Positions 6,054 to 13,812 of a stretch of 64,000 bases of DNA are shown piece after piece. This DNA comes from Aeromonas sanarellii. GTDB lineage: Bacteria; Pseudomonadota; Gammaproteobacteria; Enterobacterales; Aeromonadaceae. The notes beneath the pieces are model-generated. The model worked only from the letters and a program-made list of their open reading frames with translations. It was not told where the DNA came from and did not search any database. Within the stretch, counting starts at the first letter, position 1. Each line of letters starts with the position of its first letter. Where the stretch lies: contig NZ_CDBN01000094.1 of assembly GCF_000820085.1 (NCBI RefSeq), positions 18,331 to 82,330 on the forward strand. The letters are read 5' to 3'. Made by a program: the position numbers and the translations under genes.

Positions 6054-8678
6054 ATGAAGACCACCTGTGCCTATTGCGGAGTGGGGTGCGGCATCCGGCT
6101 GAGTCGGGAGGGCGACAACTGGCAGTTGCAGGGGGATGAGCAGCATCCGGCCAACGGCGGCGCCCTGTGCGTCAAGGGGGCCAGCCTGCTGGAGAGCCTG
6201 GCCTTTCCCGATCGCCTGCTCTATCCGCGCTGGATGGGGCAGCGCATCGGCTGGGAGGAGGCCCTGGACACCCTGGCGGAACGCCTGGCCGCCATCATGG
6301 CAGAGTCCGGGCCTGAGGCTATCGGCATCTACCTGTCGGGTCAGCTCACCACCGAGGATTACTACGTCGCCAACAAGCTGATGAAGGGGTACCTCGGCAG
6401 TGCCAATGTGGACACCAACTCCCGGCTCTGCATGTCGTCGGCCGTGGTGGCCCACCAGCGCGCCTTCGGGGAGGATCTGGTGCCCGCCTGCTACGAGGAT
6501 CTGGAGCTCGCCGATCTGGTGGTGCTGACCGGCGCCAACACCGCCTGGACCCATCCCGTGCTGTTTCGCCGCCTGCAGCAGGCCAGGGCGCGGCGCCCCG
6601 AGCTCAGGCTGGTGGTGCTGGATCCCCGCCGCACCATGACGGCGGAGCAGGGGGATCTGCACCTGGCGCTCAAGCCCGGCAGCGACGTGACGCTCTGGAA
6701 CGGCCTGTGCCGTTATCTCCTCGACAGCGACGGCTGGGACAAGGCCTATGTGGCGCAGCATGTGAGCGGCTTCGAGGCGCTGGCGGCGGCGCTGGACGAC
6801 CCCGCCTGGCAACTGGACGAGGTGGCCCGCAGCTGCGGTCTCTCCCGCAGCGATCTGCTCGGCTTCTACCAGCTGTTTGCCCGCACCCCCAGGACGGTCA
6901 CCCTGTTCTGCCAGGGGATCAACCAGTCCAACCAGGGGGTGGACAAGGCCAACGCCATCATCAACGCCCACCTGATGTGCGGTCGCATCGGCAAGCCGGG
7001 AGCGGCTCCCTTCTCCATGACGGGGCAACCGAACGCCATGGGAGGGCGCGAGGTGGGGGGCCTGGCGACCCAGCTCGCTGCCCACATGGGCTTTGGCGAG
7101 GCCGAGTGCGATCGGGTACAGCGCTTCTGGGGGAGCCCGACCATGGTGCGCGGGCCGGGGCACAAGGCGGTCGAGCTGTTCGAGGCGGTGCATCGGGGGG
7201 AGATCCGCGCGCTCTGGGTGCTCGGCACCAACCCGGCGGTCTCCCTGCCGGACGGCAACCGGGTGCGTGAGGCCCTGAGCCGCTGCGAGCTGCTGGTGGT
7301 CTCCGAGGTGACGGCCAACACCGACACGGCGCGCCTCGCCCACCTGCTGTTGCCTGCCGCCGCCTGGGGGGAGAAGGGCGGCACCGTCACCAACTCCGAG
7401 CGCACCATCAGCCGCCAGCGCGCCTTCCTGCCCCTGCCGGGGGAGGCCAGGCCCGACTGGTGGGCCCTGACCCGGCTCGCCCGCCGGCTCGGCTTTGGCG
7501 AGGGGTTCGCCTATGAGCACGAGCACGAGATCTTCTGCGAGCATGCCGCCCTCTCCGGGTTTGAAAACGACGGATCCCGCCAGTTCGACATTTCGGGGCT
7601 GGCGGGTCTCACCCGTGCCGAATTCGAGGCCCTGGCCCCCCTGCGCTGGCCCGTCAATGCCCGCTGGCCCAAAGGGCGTGATCGCCTGTTCGAGGACGGG
7701 CGCTTTGCCACCCCGGATGGCCGGGCCCGCCTGCTGCCCCTGGCCCAGCGCTTCCCCGAGCAGCCAGAAACGCCCCCGCTTGCAGGGGCTGTCTCCCTGC
7801 TCCTCAACAGCGGGCGGCTGCGGGATCAGTGGCACTCCATGACCCGCACCGGTCACGTGCCCAGGTTGCAGGAGGCCGAGCCCTGGCCCAGGGTGCGGGT
7901 GGGGGCCGCCAGCCTGCTGGCGCTCGGCGCCAGGGAGGGGGATCTGGTGCGCCTTGGCAACGCGCTCGGGGAGGCGCTGCTGCTGGTCGGGCTGGACGAG
8001 GGGCTCAGGGAGGGGGAGGCCTTCCTGCCCATGCACTGGACCGACAGCCAGTGCAGCCAGGGGGCGGTCAACCGCCTCATCGCCGCCGTGGTGGATCCCC
8101 TCTCGGGCCAGCCCATGTTCAAGCAGGGGCGAGTGCAGGCCAGGGCGCAGCCCACCCGCTGGCAGGGGCTCTGGTGCGGCCGCCATGACTGGCGCGAGGG
8201 GGTGGACTGGTGGGCCAGGCGCCCCCTGCCCGAGGGCAACTGCACCCTGCTGGCCTCCTGGTCAGAGAGCCTAGAGCGCCTGTGGCAACGGCTGGGGGCA
8301 GAGGGGCACTGGCTCAGGCTGCCCATGAAGGAGGGCTGGCTGGCCGTGGCCCTGGCCGGGGATCGCATCGAGGGGATCCTGCTGGTGGGGGAGCGGCGCC
8401 CGGACATCAAGGTCGACCTGCTGGCCAGTCTGCTCGGCACGCCGCTCCAGGCGGGGGCCTTGAGCCAGACACTGAGCCAGGCCCTGGCCGGGGAGAGCCG
8501 GCTGGTCTGCTCCTGCCTGCGGGTCTCGGAGCAGCGCATCGTCGATGCCATCACCCGGCAGGGGGTGAGCGAGCTGGCGGGGCTGCAGGCCCTGCTCGGC
8601 TGTGGCAGCAACTGCGGCACCTGTCTGCCCGAAATCGACAAGCTGTTGATCAAACATGTTTTCTTGGCATCCGCTTAG
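6054..8678 (+). CDS. nasA: Assimilatory nitrate reductase catalytic subunit
   Basis: Molybdopterin enzyme reducing nitrate to nitrite in the cytoplasm for nitrogen assimilation. The N-terminus carries the [4Fe-4S] ligands Cys5, 8, 12 and 39, followed by the molybdopterin oxidoreductase domain (GANTAWTHPVLFRR; QGINQSNQGVDKANAI; GTNPAVSLPDGNRVREA) and the dinucleotide-binding domain in the last third. Residues from about 819 form an extra BFD-like [2Fe-2S] module with CSC, then C-x3-C-x2-C, as in Klebsiella-type NasA. The ATG at 6054 is chosen because AAGGAG precedes it and the iron-sulfur motif begins immediately. cobA follows 28 bp later. No separate NADH-oxidising NasC is seen nearby, so the electron donor is open. 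Confidence 0.94.
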   Translation: MKTTCAYCGVGCGIRLSREGDNWQLQGDEQHPANGGALCVKGASLLESLAFPDRLLYPRWMGQRIGWEEALDTLAERLAAIMAESGPEAIGIYLSGQLTTEDYYVANKLMKGYLGSANVDTNSRLCMSSAVVAHQRAFGEDLVPACYEDLELADLVVLTGANTAWTHPVLFRRLQQARARRPELRLVVLDPRRTMTAEQGDLHLALKPGSDVTLWNGLCRYLLDSDGWDKAYVAQHVSGFEALAAALDDPAWQLDEVARSCGLSRSDLLGFYQLFARTPRTVTLFCQGINQSNQGVDKANAIINAHLMCGRIGKPGAAPFSMTGQPNAMGGREVGGLATQLAAHMGFGEAECDRVQRFWGSPTMVRGPGHKAVELFEAVHRGEIRALWVLGTNPAVSLPDGNRVREALSRCELLVVSEVTANTDTARLAHLLLPAAAWGEKGGTVTNSERTISRQRAFLPLPGEARPDWWALTRLARRLGFGEGFAYEHEHEIFCEHAALSGFENDGSRQFDISGLAGLTRAEFEALAPLRWPVNARWPKGRDRLFEDGRFATPDGRARLLPLAQRFPEQPETPPLAGAVSLLLNSGRLRDQWHSMTRTGHVPRLQEAEPWPRVRVGAASLLALGAREGDLVRLGNALGEALLLVGLDEGLREGEAFLPMHWTDSQCSQGAVNRLIAAVVDPLSGQPMFKQGRVQARAQPTRWQGLWCGRHDWREGVDWWARRPLPEGNCTLLASWSESLERLWQRLGAEGHWLRLPMKEGWLAVALAGDRIEGILLVGERRPDIKVDLLASLLGTPLQAGALSQTLSQALAGESRLVCSCLRVSEQRIVDAITRQGVSELAGLQALLGCGSNCGTCLPEIDKLLIKHVFLASA

Positions 8679-8706
8679 TGCGGTGCCAGGACACAAGGAG
8701 TCTGAG

Positions 8707-9465
8707 ATGAGCCAAATCAGTCTGGTGGGAGCGGGCCCCGGGCCCCTCGAATTGTTGACCCTGCGCGCCCTGCACCGTCTGGAGGCGGCAGAGGTCGTGG
8801 TCTATGACCGCCTGGTGGGGAGCGAGATCCTGGCCCGCATTCCCCAGGGGGCGGCCCGCTTCGACGTGGGTAAGCGCTGCGGCGAGCCGAGCCCGACCCA
8901 GGAGGAGATCAACGCCCTGCTGCTGGCCCTGGCCCGCACCGGCAAGCGGGTGGTGCGCCTCAAGGGGGGGGATCCCCTGGTGTTCGGCCGTGGCGGCGAG
9001 GAGGCGCTGCACCTGGCCCGGCACGGCATCGCCGCCGAGCTGGTGCCCGGCATCACGGCGGCCCTGGGGTGCGCCGCCAGCACCTTCATCCCCCTGACCC
9101 ACAGGGGGCTGGCCCGCTCCCTGACCCTGGTCACCGGCCACCTGATGGACGAGCGCGACTATCAGGGCTGGCAGGGGCTGACCCGGGCCGGCCACACCCT
9201 GGTGTTCTACATGGGGCTGGAGCAGGCGGCCCAGATCCGGCAGGGACTGCTGGCGGCGGGGGCCTCACTGGATGTGCCGGTGGCCCTGGTGGTGGCCGGG
9301 TGCAGCGCCCGCCAGCAGGTGCACGAGACCACGCTGGACGGGCTGGCGCAGGCCGCGCTGGCCCTGCTCGGCCAGAGCCCGGTGCTGATCATCGTGGGGG
9401 AGGTGGTGCGCCTTCGCGCCGAGCTGCAAGGTCTGCTGACGGAGGCGCTGGACAGGGTCGCCTGA
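8707..9465 (+). CDS. cobA: Uroporphyrinogen-III C-methyltransferase
   Basis: Converts uroporphyrinogen III to precorrin-2 with two SAM molecules, the branch step toward siroheme. The 252-residue protein is the SUMT domain alone (VGAGPGPLELLTLRAL at the start, VVYDRLVG, RLKGGDPLVFGRGGEE, PGITAALGCAAS), without the oxidase/ferrochelatase half found in CysG. AAGGAG precedes the ATG at 8707. It shares the nasA transcript, and siroheme is the cofactor of NirB (13813) and CysI (42479), which explains co-expression with nitrate genes. Precorrin-2 dehydrogenase/ferrochelatase must come from another locus. Confidence 0.93.
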   Translation: MSQISLVGAGPGPLELLTLRALHRLEAAEVVVYDRLVGSEILARIPQGAARFDVGKRCGEPSPTQEEINALLLALARTGKRVVRLKGGDPLVFGRGGEEALHLARHGIAAELVPGITAALGCAASTFIPLTHRGLARSLTLVTGHLMDERDYQGWQGLTRAGHTLVFYMGLEQAAQIRQGLLAAGASLDVPVALVVAGCSARQQVHETTLDGLAQAALALLGQSPVLIIVGEVVRLRAELQGLLTEALDRVA

Positions 9466-9489
9466 GCCGAGATCCACCCTCTACCCCCA

Positions 9490-9545
9490 CTACCTCCTGA
9501 TAGATAAAAAGGAGGTAGATTCAAAGAGTTGGCCTTCATGTTGCG
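9490..9545 (+). promoter_or_regulatory. Inverted repeat and sigma54-like element before the ANTAR gene
   Basis: CTACCTCC (9490-9497) and GGAGGTAG (9511-9518) form a perfect 8-bp inverted repeat with a 13-nt AT-rich centre. Downstream, 9530-9545 has TGGC and TTGC with the required GG-N10-GC spacing, though the rest of the -24 block is poor. A start near 9556 would give a 35-nt leader. The repeat could be an operator or a hairpin; it has no T run, so it is not a terminator. Confidence 0.35.
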
Positions 9546-9590
9546 GCATTGGCAGCAGACAAGTTGCGATAGCCGTTGGCAAGGAGCGCC

Positions 9591-10175
9591 ATGACTACTC
9601 TTTCCACCCGGGGTCAGGACGGCCCCGCTTCCCGCCTGCTGATCCACGCCGATGATCCCGGTCAGGCCAATCGGCTGGCCCTGCTGGTCAGCCAGTATGG
9701 GCACCAGCCCAGGATCCTCGATACCCGCCAGTTGCTGACCCCGATGGAGCAGGGGGACGCCCTGCTCGTCAGCTGCCGACAGTTCGGCGCCGAGGTGCGC
9801 CTCGGCCTCTCCCTCTGGCCCGGCCTGCCGCGCCTCTTGTTCTGCGAGCGGCTGGGGGGAGACACCCAGCTCGCCCTGTTGCAGCAGGGTGTGCTATTGG
9901 TGCCCCACCCTTGCGGCGAGCGGGAGCCGGTGGAGCAGTGGCTGCGCCTGGCCCGCAGCCAGCTTGCCATGGTGCAGACCCTGATGCAGACCGAGAGCGA
10001 GCTGCGCCAGAAGCTGGAAGAGAGGCGGCTCGTCGAGCAGGCCAAGGGGCGGCTGATGCGCCATCAGGGGCTGGACGAGGAGCAGGCCTATCGCCTGATG
10101 CGCAGCACTGCCATGAGCCGCCACCTGAGCCTGGGGGAGCTGGCGCGGCAGCTGTTGCTGGCATTGCCCGCCTGA
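9591..10175 (+). CDS. ANTAR-domain antiterminator, NasT/NasR-like
   Basis: Probable RNA-binding regulator of the two flanking nitrate units. The 194-residue protein has an N-terminal receiver-like fold (RLLIHADDPGQANRLALLV) that lacks the phospho-acceptor aspartate: the expected position reads ALLVSCR. A coiled-coil helix near residues 125-145 leads to an ANTAR domain (RRLVEQAKGRLMRHQGL, then EEQAYRLMRSTAM). This layout matches NasT and AmiR rather than the nitrate-sensing NasR with a NIT domain. I chose the ATG at 9591 because AAGGAG sits 5 bp upstream; an ATG at 9576 is possible. Its likely targets are the hexaloop hairpins at 5973 and 10374. NasT is normally held by a cytoplasmic NasS; none is present here. 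Confidence 0.85.
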   Translation: MTTLSTRGQDGPASRLLIHADDPGQANRLALLVSQYGHQPRILDTRQLLTPMEQGDALLVSCRQFGAEVRLGLSLWPGLPRLLFCERLGGDTQLALLQQGVLLVPHPCGEREPVEQWLRLARSQLAMVQTLMQTESELRQKLEERRLVEQAKGRLMRHQGLDEEQAYRLMRSTAMSRHLSLGELARQLLLALPA

Positions 10176-10188
10176 GCGTCCCGGTGGC

Positions 10189-10222
10189 CAACCGTTTTGG
10201 TGCAACTGCGCCTAATTGAGGC
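10189..10222 (+). promoter_or_regulatory. Two tandem NtrC-like sites upstream of nrtA
   Basis: CAACCGTTTTGGTGC (10189-10203) matches GCACYAWWWTGGTGC at 12 of 15 positions and GCGCCTAATTGAGGC (10208-10222) at 11 of 15. Their centres are 19 bp apart and they lie about 90-125 bp upstream of the predicted sigma54 start, the usual arrangement of an NtrC enhancer. Confidence 0.5.
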
Positions 10223-10286
10223 AAATTGGGGGTGGCGAGGGCGGGATTGGAGGGGCGAAAGCCCGTCTGGCGGGCTCTGGCAGAGC

Positions 10287-10302
10287 TGGCACGGAAAGTG
10301 AA
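10287..10302 (+). promoter_or_regulatory. Sigma54-like promoter of nrtABD-nirBD
   Basis: TGGCACGGAAAGTGAA has a perfect -24 block TGGCACG, but the -12 element reads GTGAA where TTGCW is expected, so the invariant C is an A. The tandem NtrC-like sites upstream and the leader attenuator downstream support it. Predicted start is near 10313. Confidence 0.42.
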
Positions 10303-10373
10303 TAACCGAATACACGATAGCAAGTGAAGAGACAGCGGACAGGGAAGGGCCATCCGGCCATTCCTCCGCAACA

Positions 10374-10387
10374 GGGCAAAGAAGCCC
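10374..10387 (+). promoter_or_regulatory. Candidate ANTAR-type antiterminator hairpin in the nrtA leader
   Basis: GGGC (10374-10377) pairs with GCCC (10384-10387) around the hexaloop AAAGAA, with A at position 1 and G at position 4. The 3' strand is also the first part of the terminator stem starting at 10384, so the structures are mutually exclusive, as in the nasA leader. The stem is only 4 bp. An additional hairpin (GGAA/TTCC and GGCC/GGCC) lies upstream at 10343-10364. Confidence 0.5.
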
Positions 10388-10418
10388 CACCGATCCCGGA
10401 TCGGTGGGGCTTTTTTTT
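10384..10418 (+). terminator. Intrinsic terminator (attenuator) in the nrtA leader
   Basis: GCCCCACCGATC (10384-10395) pairs perfectly with GATCGGTGGGGC (10399-10410) around a 3-nt loop, then eight T residues at 10411-10418. It lies about 105 bp upstream of the nrtA start and downstream of the predicted promoter, so it would block the operon unless antitermination occurs. The gap 10176-10523 holds only these leader elements and no gene. Confidence 0.85.
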
Positions 10419-10523
10419 GGTCGCGACTCGCCTTTCGGGTCGCAGCGCTGCAACGAGGTGGCGCTGCAACCCCCAGGAGCGTGACGTGGCCGCCGGGAAG
10501 AGTGAACCGAGCGAGGGACTGGA

Positions 10524-11879
10524 ATGAACGGACGACAAGGATGTGCGGGGTTGCTGCTGGCGGCGCTGTCGCTGCCGGTGCTGGCACTGGGAGCCCCGGA
10601 GCAGGAGGAGCTCAGGCTCGGCTTCATCAAGCTGACCGACATGGCGCCGCTGGCGGTGGCCTACGAGCGGGGCTATTTCGAGGACGAGGGGCTCTACGTC
10701 ACCCTGGAGGCCCAGGCGAACTGGAAGATATTGCTGGACAGGGTGATAGACGGCGAGCTGGACGGCGCCCAGATGCTGGCGGGTCAGCCTCTGGCGGCCC
10801 ACATCGGCATTGGCACCCAGGCCGAGCTGGTGACGGCCTTCGCCATGGATCTCAACGGCAACGCCATCACGGTGGCCAACAGCGTCTGGGCCGCCATGGC
10901 GCCCCAGCTGCCCAGACCGCAGGCGGGCCAGGTGCCGCCGCCGGTGAGCGCCGCCGCCCTCAAGCCCGTGGTGGCGGATTACCGCCAGGCGGGCAAGCCC
11001 TTCAACATGGGGATGGTGTTCCCCGTCTCCCCCCACAACTACGAGCTCAGGTACTGGCTGGCCGCAGGCGGCCTGCACCCCGGCTTCTATGCGCCCACAC
11101 TCGGCGACAACTCGGGCCAGCGTCAGGCGGACGTGCTGCTGTCGGTGACACCGCCGCCCCAGATGCCCGCCACCCTGGAGGCGGGCACCATCGCCGGCTA
11201 CAGCGTGGGGGAGCCCTGGAACCAGCAGGCGGTCGCCAGGGGCATAGGGGTGCCCGTCATCACGGATCACGAGATCTGGCGCAACAACCCGGAGAAGGTG
11301 TTCGGCGTCACCCGGCAGTGGGCCGAGCGCCACCCCAACACCCATGTCCGGCTGGTGAAGGCGCTGCTGCGGGCGGCCTGGTGGCTGGATGCACAGCAGA
11401 ACGGCAACCGGCGCGAGGCGGCCAGGATGCTGGCCAAACCCGAGTACGTGGGGGCCGACGAGGCGGTGATCGCGAGCTCCATGACCGGCACCTTCGAGTA
11501 CGCCAAGGGGGACAAGCGCCAGGTGCCGGATTTCAACGTCTTCTTCCGCCACCACGCCACCTATCCCTACTACTCGGACGCCATCTGGTACCTGACCCAG
11601 ATGCGGCGCTGGGGCCAGATCCCCGAGGCCAAGCCGGACGCCTGGTTCGAGCAGGTGGCCAAGGCGGTCTATCAACCGGGCGTCTATCGCCAGGCCGCCG
11701 AGGCCCTCATCGCCGAGGGCAAGCTCAAGGCCACCGACTTCCCCGATTTTGCCAGCGAGCAGGGCTATCGCGGCCCCCAGGATGGCTTCATCGACGGCCT
11801 CATCTATGACGGCCGCCACCCCAACGCCTATCTGCAGCAGTTCGCCATCGGCCTCAAGGGCGATGAGCGGGTGCAATGA
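10524..11879 (+). CDS. nrtA: Nitrate ABC transporter substrate-binding protein
   Basis: Binds nitrate and/or nitrite in the periplasm and delivers it to NrtB. The 451-residue CmpA/NrtA-family protein starts with a signal peptide (GLLLAALSLPVLALG, cleavage likely before APEQEE) and continues LRLGFIKLTDMAPLAVAYERG, typical of the family. The presence of a signal peptide argues for a transport protein rather than a cytoplasmic NasS-type sensor, although the two are homologous. The start at 10524 has a weak GAGGGACTGGA upstream. It begins the transport and nitrite-reductase operon behind the attenuator at 10384; its stop overlaps the next open frame. Confidence 0.92.
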   Translation: MNGRQGCAGLLLAALSLPVLALGAPEQEELRLGFIKLTDMAPLAVAYERGYFEDEGLYVTLEAQANWKILLDRVIDGELDGAQMLAGQPLAAHIGIGTQAELVTAFAMDLNGNAITVANSVWAAMAPQLPRPQAGQVPPPVSAAALKPVVADYRQAGKPFNMGMVFPVSPHNYELRYWLAAGGLHPGFYAPTLGDNSGQRQADVLLSVTPPPQMPATLEAGTIAGYSVGEPWNQQAVARGIGVPVITDHEIWRNNPEKVFGVTRQWAERHPNTHVRLVKALLRAAWWLDAQQNGNRREAARMLAKPEYVGADEAVIASSMTGTFEYAKGDKRQVPDFNVFFRHHATYPYYSDAIWYLTQMRRWGQIPEAKPDAWFEQVAKAVYQPGVYRQAAEALIAEGKLKATDFPDFASEQGYRGPQDGFIDGLIYDGRHPNAYLQQFAIGLKGDERVQ

Positions 11880-11893
11880 GCAAGGAGAGCGCA

Positions 11894-12853
11894 ATGAAAC
11901 GACACACGTGGCCCCTCATCCATTTGAAAGCCGTCAACTGGAAAGTCATGGTGCAGCCCCTGCTCGGCGTGCTGCTGTTCCTCGGCCTCTGGCAATGGGG
12001 GGCGAGCCAGGTGCAGACCAGTCTGGGCACCCTGCCCGGACCGCTGGCCACCGCCAGCCAGCTCTGGTCCCTCGGGCAGGAGCATCTGCAGGAGCGGGAG
12101 AAGGCGGCGGCCTTTCTCGAGCGCCAGCAGGCGCGCAATGCGGCAAGGCTGGCGGAGGATCCGGCGGCCGAGGTGAAGCTGCGCCCCTACACAGGGCGCC
12201 CCACCTTCTTCGATCAGATAGCCACCAGCCTGCTCACCGTGCTGTGCGGCTTTGGCCTCGCGACCCTGATCGCCATCCCGTGCGGGGTGCTGCTCGGCAT
12301 GAACCAGGGGCTCTATCGCGCCGCCAACCCGGTGATCCAGCTGCTCAAGCCGGTCTCCCCCCTGGCCTGGCTGCCCCTCATCACGCTAGTGGTGAGCGCC
12401 CTCTACGCCAGTCCCGCGCCCTGGCTTGCCAAGTCCTTCCTCACCTCGGCCCTGACGGTGACCCTCTGCTCCCTCTGGCCGACCCTGATCAACACGGCGG
12501 TGGGGGTGGCGGGGCTGGACCGGGATCTGCACAACGTCAGCCGGGTGCTGCGCCTGTCGTTCCTGACCCATGTGCGGCGCATCGTGCTGCCCGGCGCCCT
12601 GCCCATGATCTTCACCGGGCTGCGCCTGTCGCTGGGGGTGGCCTGGATGGTGCTGATCGCGGCGGAGATGCTTGCCCAGAACCCGGGGCTCGGCAAGTTC
12701 GTGTGGGACGAGTTCCAGAGCGGCGGTTCGTCCTCCCTGGCCCGCATCATGGTGGCGGTGATCACCATAGGCCTCATCGGCTGTGCCCTGGACAGGGGCA
12801 TGCTGGTCCTGCAGCAGTGGCTGTCCTGGGACAAGCGCCAGGTATTGCGCTAG
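11894..12853 (+). CDS. nrtB: Nitrate ABC transporter permease
   Basis: Inner-membrane permease of the nitrate/nitrite importer, 319 residues, binding-protein-dependent transport type (BPD_transp_1). A long hydrophobic segment near the N-terminus (LLGVLLFLGLWQWGA) precedes the core domain, and an EAA-like loop is seen around AGLDRDLHNVSRVLRLSF. The ATG at 11894 is preferred because AAGGAG lies 7 bp upstream; an ATG at 11876 overlapping the nrtA stop would add six residues. The last 45 bp of the gene are repeated about 77 bp downstream (12884-12933), after the stop, as a damaged duplicate. The ATPase gene follows at 12965. Confidence 0.92.
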   Translation: MKRHTWPLIHLKAVNWKVMVQPLLGVLLFLGLWQWGASQVQTSLGTLPGPLATASQLWSLGQEHLQEREKAAAFLERQQARNAARLAEDPAAEVKLRPYTGRPTFFDQIATSLLTVLCGFGLATLIAIPCGVLLGMNQGLYRAANPVIQLLKPVSPLAWLPLITLVVSALYASPAPWLAKSFLTSALTVTLCSLWPTLINTAVGVAGLDRDLHNVSRVLRLSFLTHVRRIVLPGALPMIFTGLRLSLGVAWMVLIAAEMLAQNPGLGKFVWDEFQSGGSSSLARIMVAVITIGLIGCALDRGMLVLQQWLSWDKRQVLR

Positions 12854-12933
12854 GAACGCCCACGGGAAACCGAGGCAGCACAGGCCCTGCAGCAGTGGTT
12901 CTGCTTCAGGACAAGCGCCAGGTGCTGCGTTAA
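12807..12933. repeat. Duplicated 3' end of nrtB
   Basis: The gene end at 12807-12853 (CTGCAGCAGTGGCTG, then GACAAGCGCCAGGTATTGCG and TAG) recurs at 12884-12933 (CTGCAGCAGTGGTTC, then GACAAGCGCCAGGTGCTGCG and TAA). The second copy is shifted by small insertions and has its own stop codon. It lies in the nrtB-nrtD gap and codes for nothing recognisable. It parallels the 3'-end array at 4806-5280. Confidence 0.85.
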
Positions 12934-12964
12934 CCACATTCCTATTCAGGCAGGAGAAGAGCCA

Positions 12965-13786
12965 ATGAAGAGTTATCTGGAGATAAGCGACCTCGGCATC
13001 TCGTTCGAGACGGAGCAGGGGCGCTTCGAGGCCTTGAGCCGGGTCAACCTGCGCATCGAGAAGGGGGAGTTCGTCTCTCTCATCGGTCACTCGGGCTGCG
13101 GCAAGAGCACGGTACTCAACCTGGTGGCCGGGCTGCTGGAGCCGACCCTGGGGGGCATCATTCTCGATGGCCGCGAGGTAGCGGGCCCCGGGCCCGAGCG
13201 GGCCATGGTGTTCCAGAACCACGCCCTGCTGCCCTGGCTCAGCGTCCAGCAGAACGTGGCGCTGGCGGTGGCCCAGGTGGAGTCTGACAAGCGGGCGGTG
13301 GCGGAGCGGGTGGACTACTACCTCTCCCTGGTGCAGATGGATCACGCCAGCCAGAAGATGCCCCACGAGCTGTCGGGGGGCATGAAGCAGCGGGTCGGCA
13401 TAGCCCGGGCCCTGTCACTCTCCCCCAAGGTGTTGCTGATGGACGAGCCGTTCGGCGCCCTCGATGCCCTGACCCGGGCCCATCTGCAGGATGCCCTGAT
13501 GGCGATCCAGACGGAGCTTGGCAACACCGTCATCATGATCACCCACGACGTGGACGAGGCGGTGCTGCTCTCCGATCGCATCGTCATGATGACCAACGGC
13601 CCCAGCGCCACCGTGGGGGAGATCCTGACCGTGGACCTGCCAAGGCCCAGGGACAGGGTCGCCCTGGCGGATGACCCCCACTACCACAAATTGCGCCAGC
13701 AGGTGCTGCGCTTCCTCTACGAGAAGCAGCGCAAGGTGACCCCCCTCAAGGCAGCCGGGCAGGTGCGCAGCAAGCTGCGCGCCTGA
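12965..13786 (+). CDS. nrtD: Nitrate ABC transporter ATP-binding protein (NrtC/NrtD type)
   Basis: Cytoplasmic ATPase that powers the nitrate importer with NrtA and NrtB. The 273-residue protein has all ABC motifs in order: Walker A GHSGCGKST near residue 40, the Q-loop at VFQNHALLPW, signature LSGGMKQRVGIARAL, Walker B VLLMDEPFGALD, and the switch histidine in ITHDVDEA. It lacks the NrtA-like C-terminal domain of cyanobacterial NrtC, so it corresponds to the stand-alone NrtD or Klebsiella NasD. AGGAG precedes the ATG. nirB follows 26 bp downstream on the same transcript. Confidence 0.92.
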   Translation: MKSYLEISDLGISFETEQGRFEALSRVNLRIEKGEFVSLIGHSGCGKSTVLNLVAGLLEPTLGGIILDGREVAGPGPERAMVFQNHALLPWLSVQQNVALAVAQVESDKRAVAERVDYYLSLVQMDHASQKMPHELSGGMKQRVGIARALSLSPKVLLMDEPFGALDALTRAHLQDALMAIQTELGNTVIMITHDVDEAVLLSDRIVMMTNGPSATVGEILTVDLPRPRDRVALADDPHYHKLRQQVLRFLYEKQRKVTPLKAAGQVRSKLRA

Positions 13787-13812
13787 GCCCACCGGATTCA
13801 AGGAAGAGAGAC

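Noticed and set aside
5943..8186. 747-residue minus-strand ORF opposite nasA
   Set aside because: Shadow of nasA: composition is repetitive H/G/Q/P, and nasA has full family motifs.
10481..11809. 442-residue ORF in another frame over nrtA
   Set aside because: Low-complexity G/R/A-rich translation typical of an off-frame reading; nrtA in the next frame has a signal peptide and family motifs.
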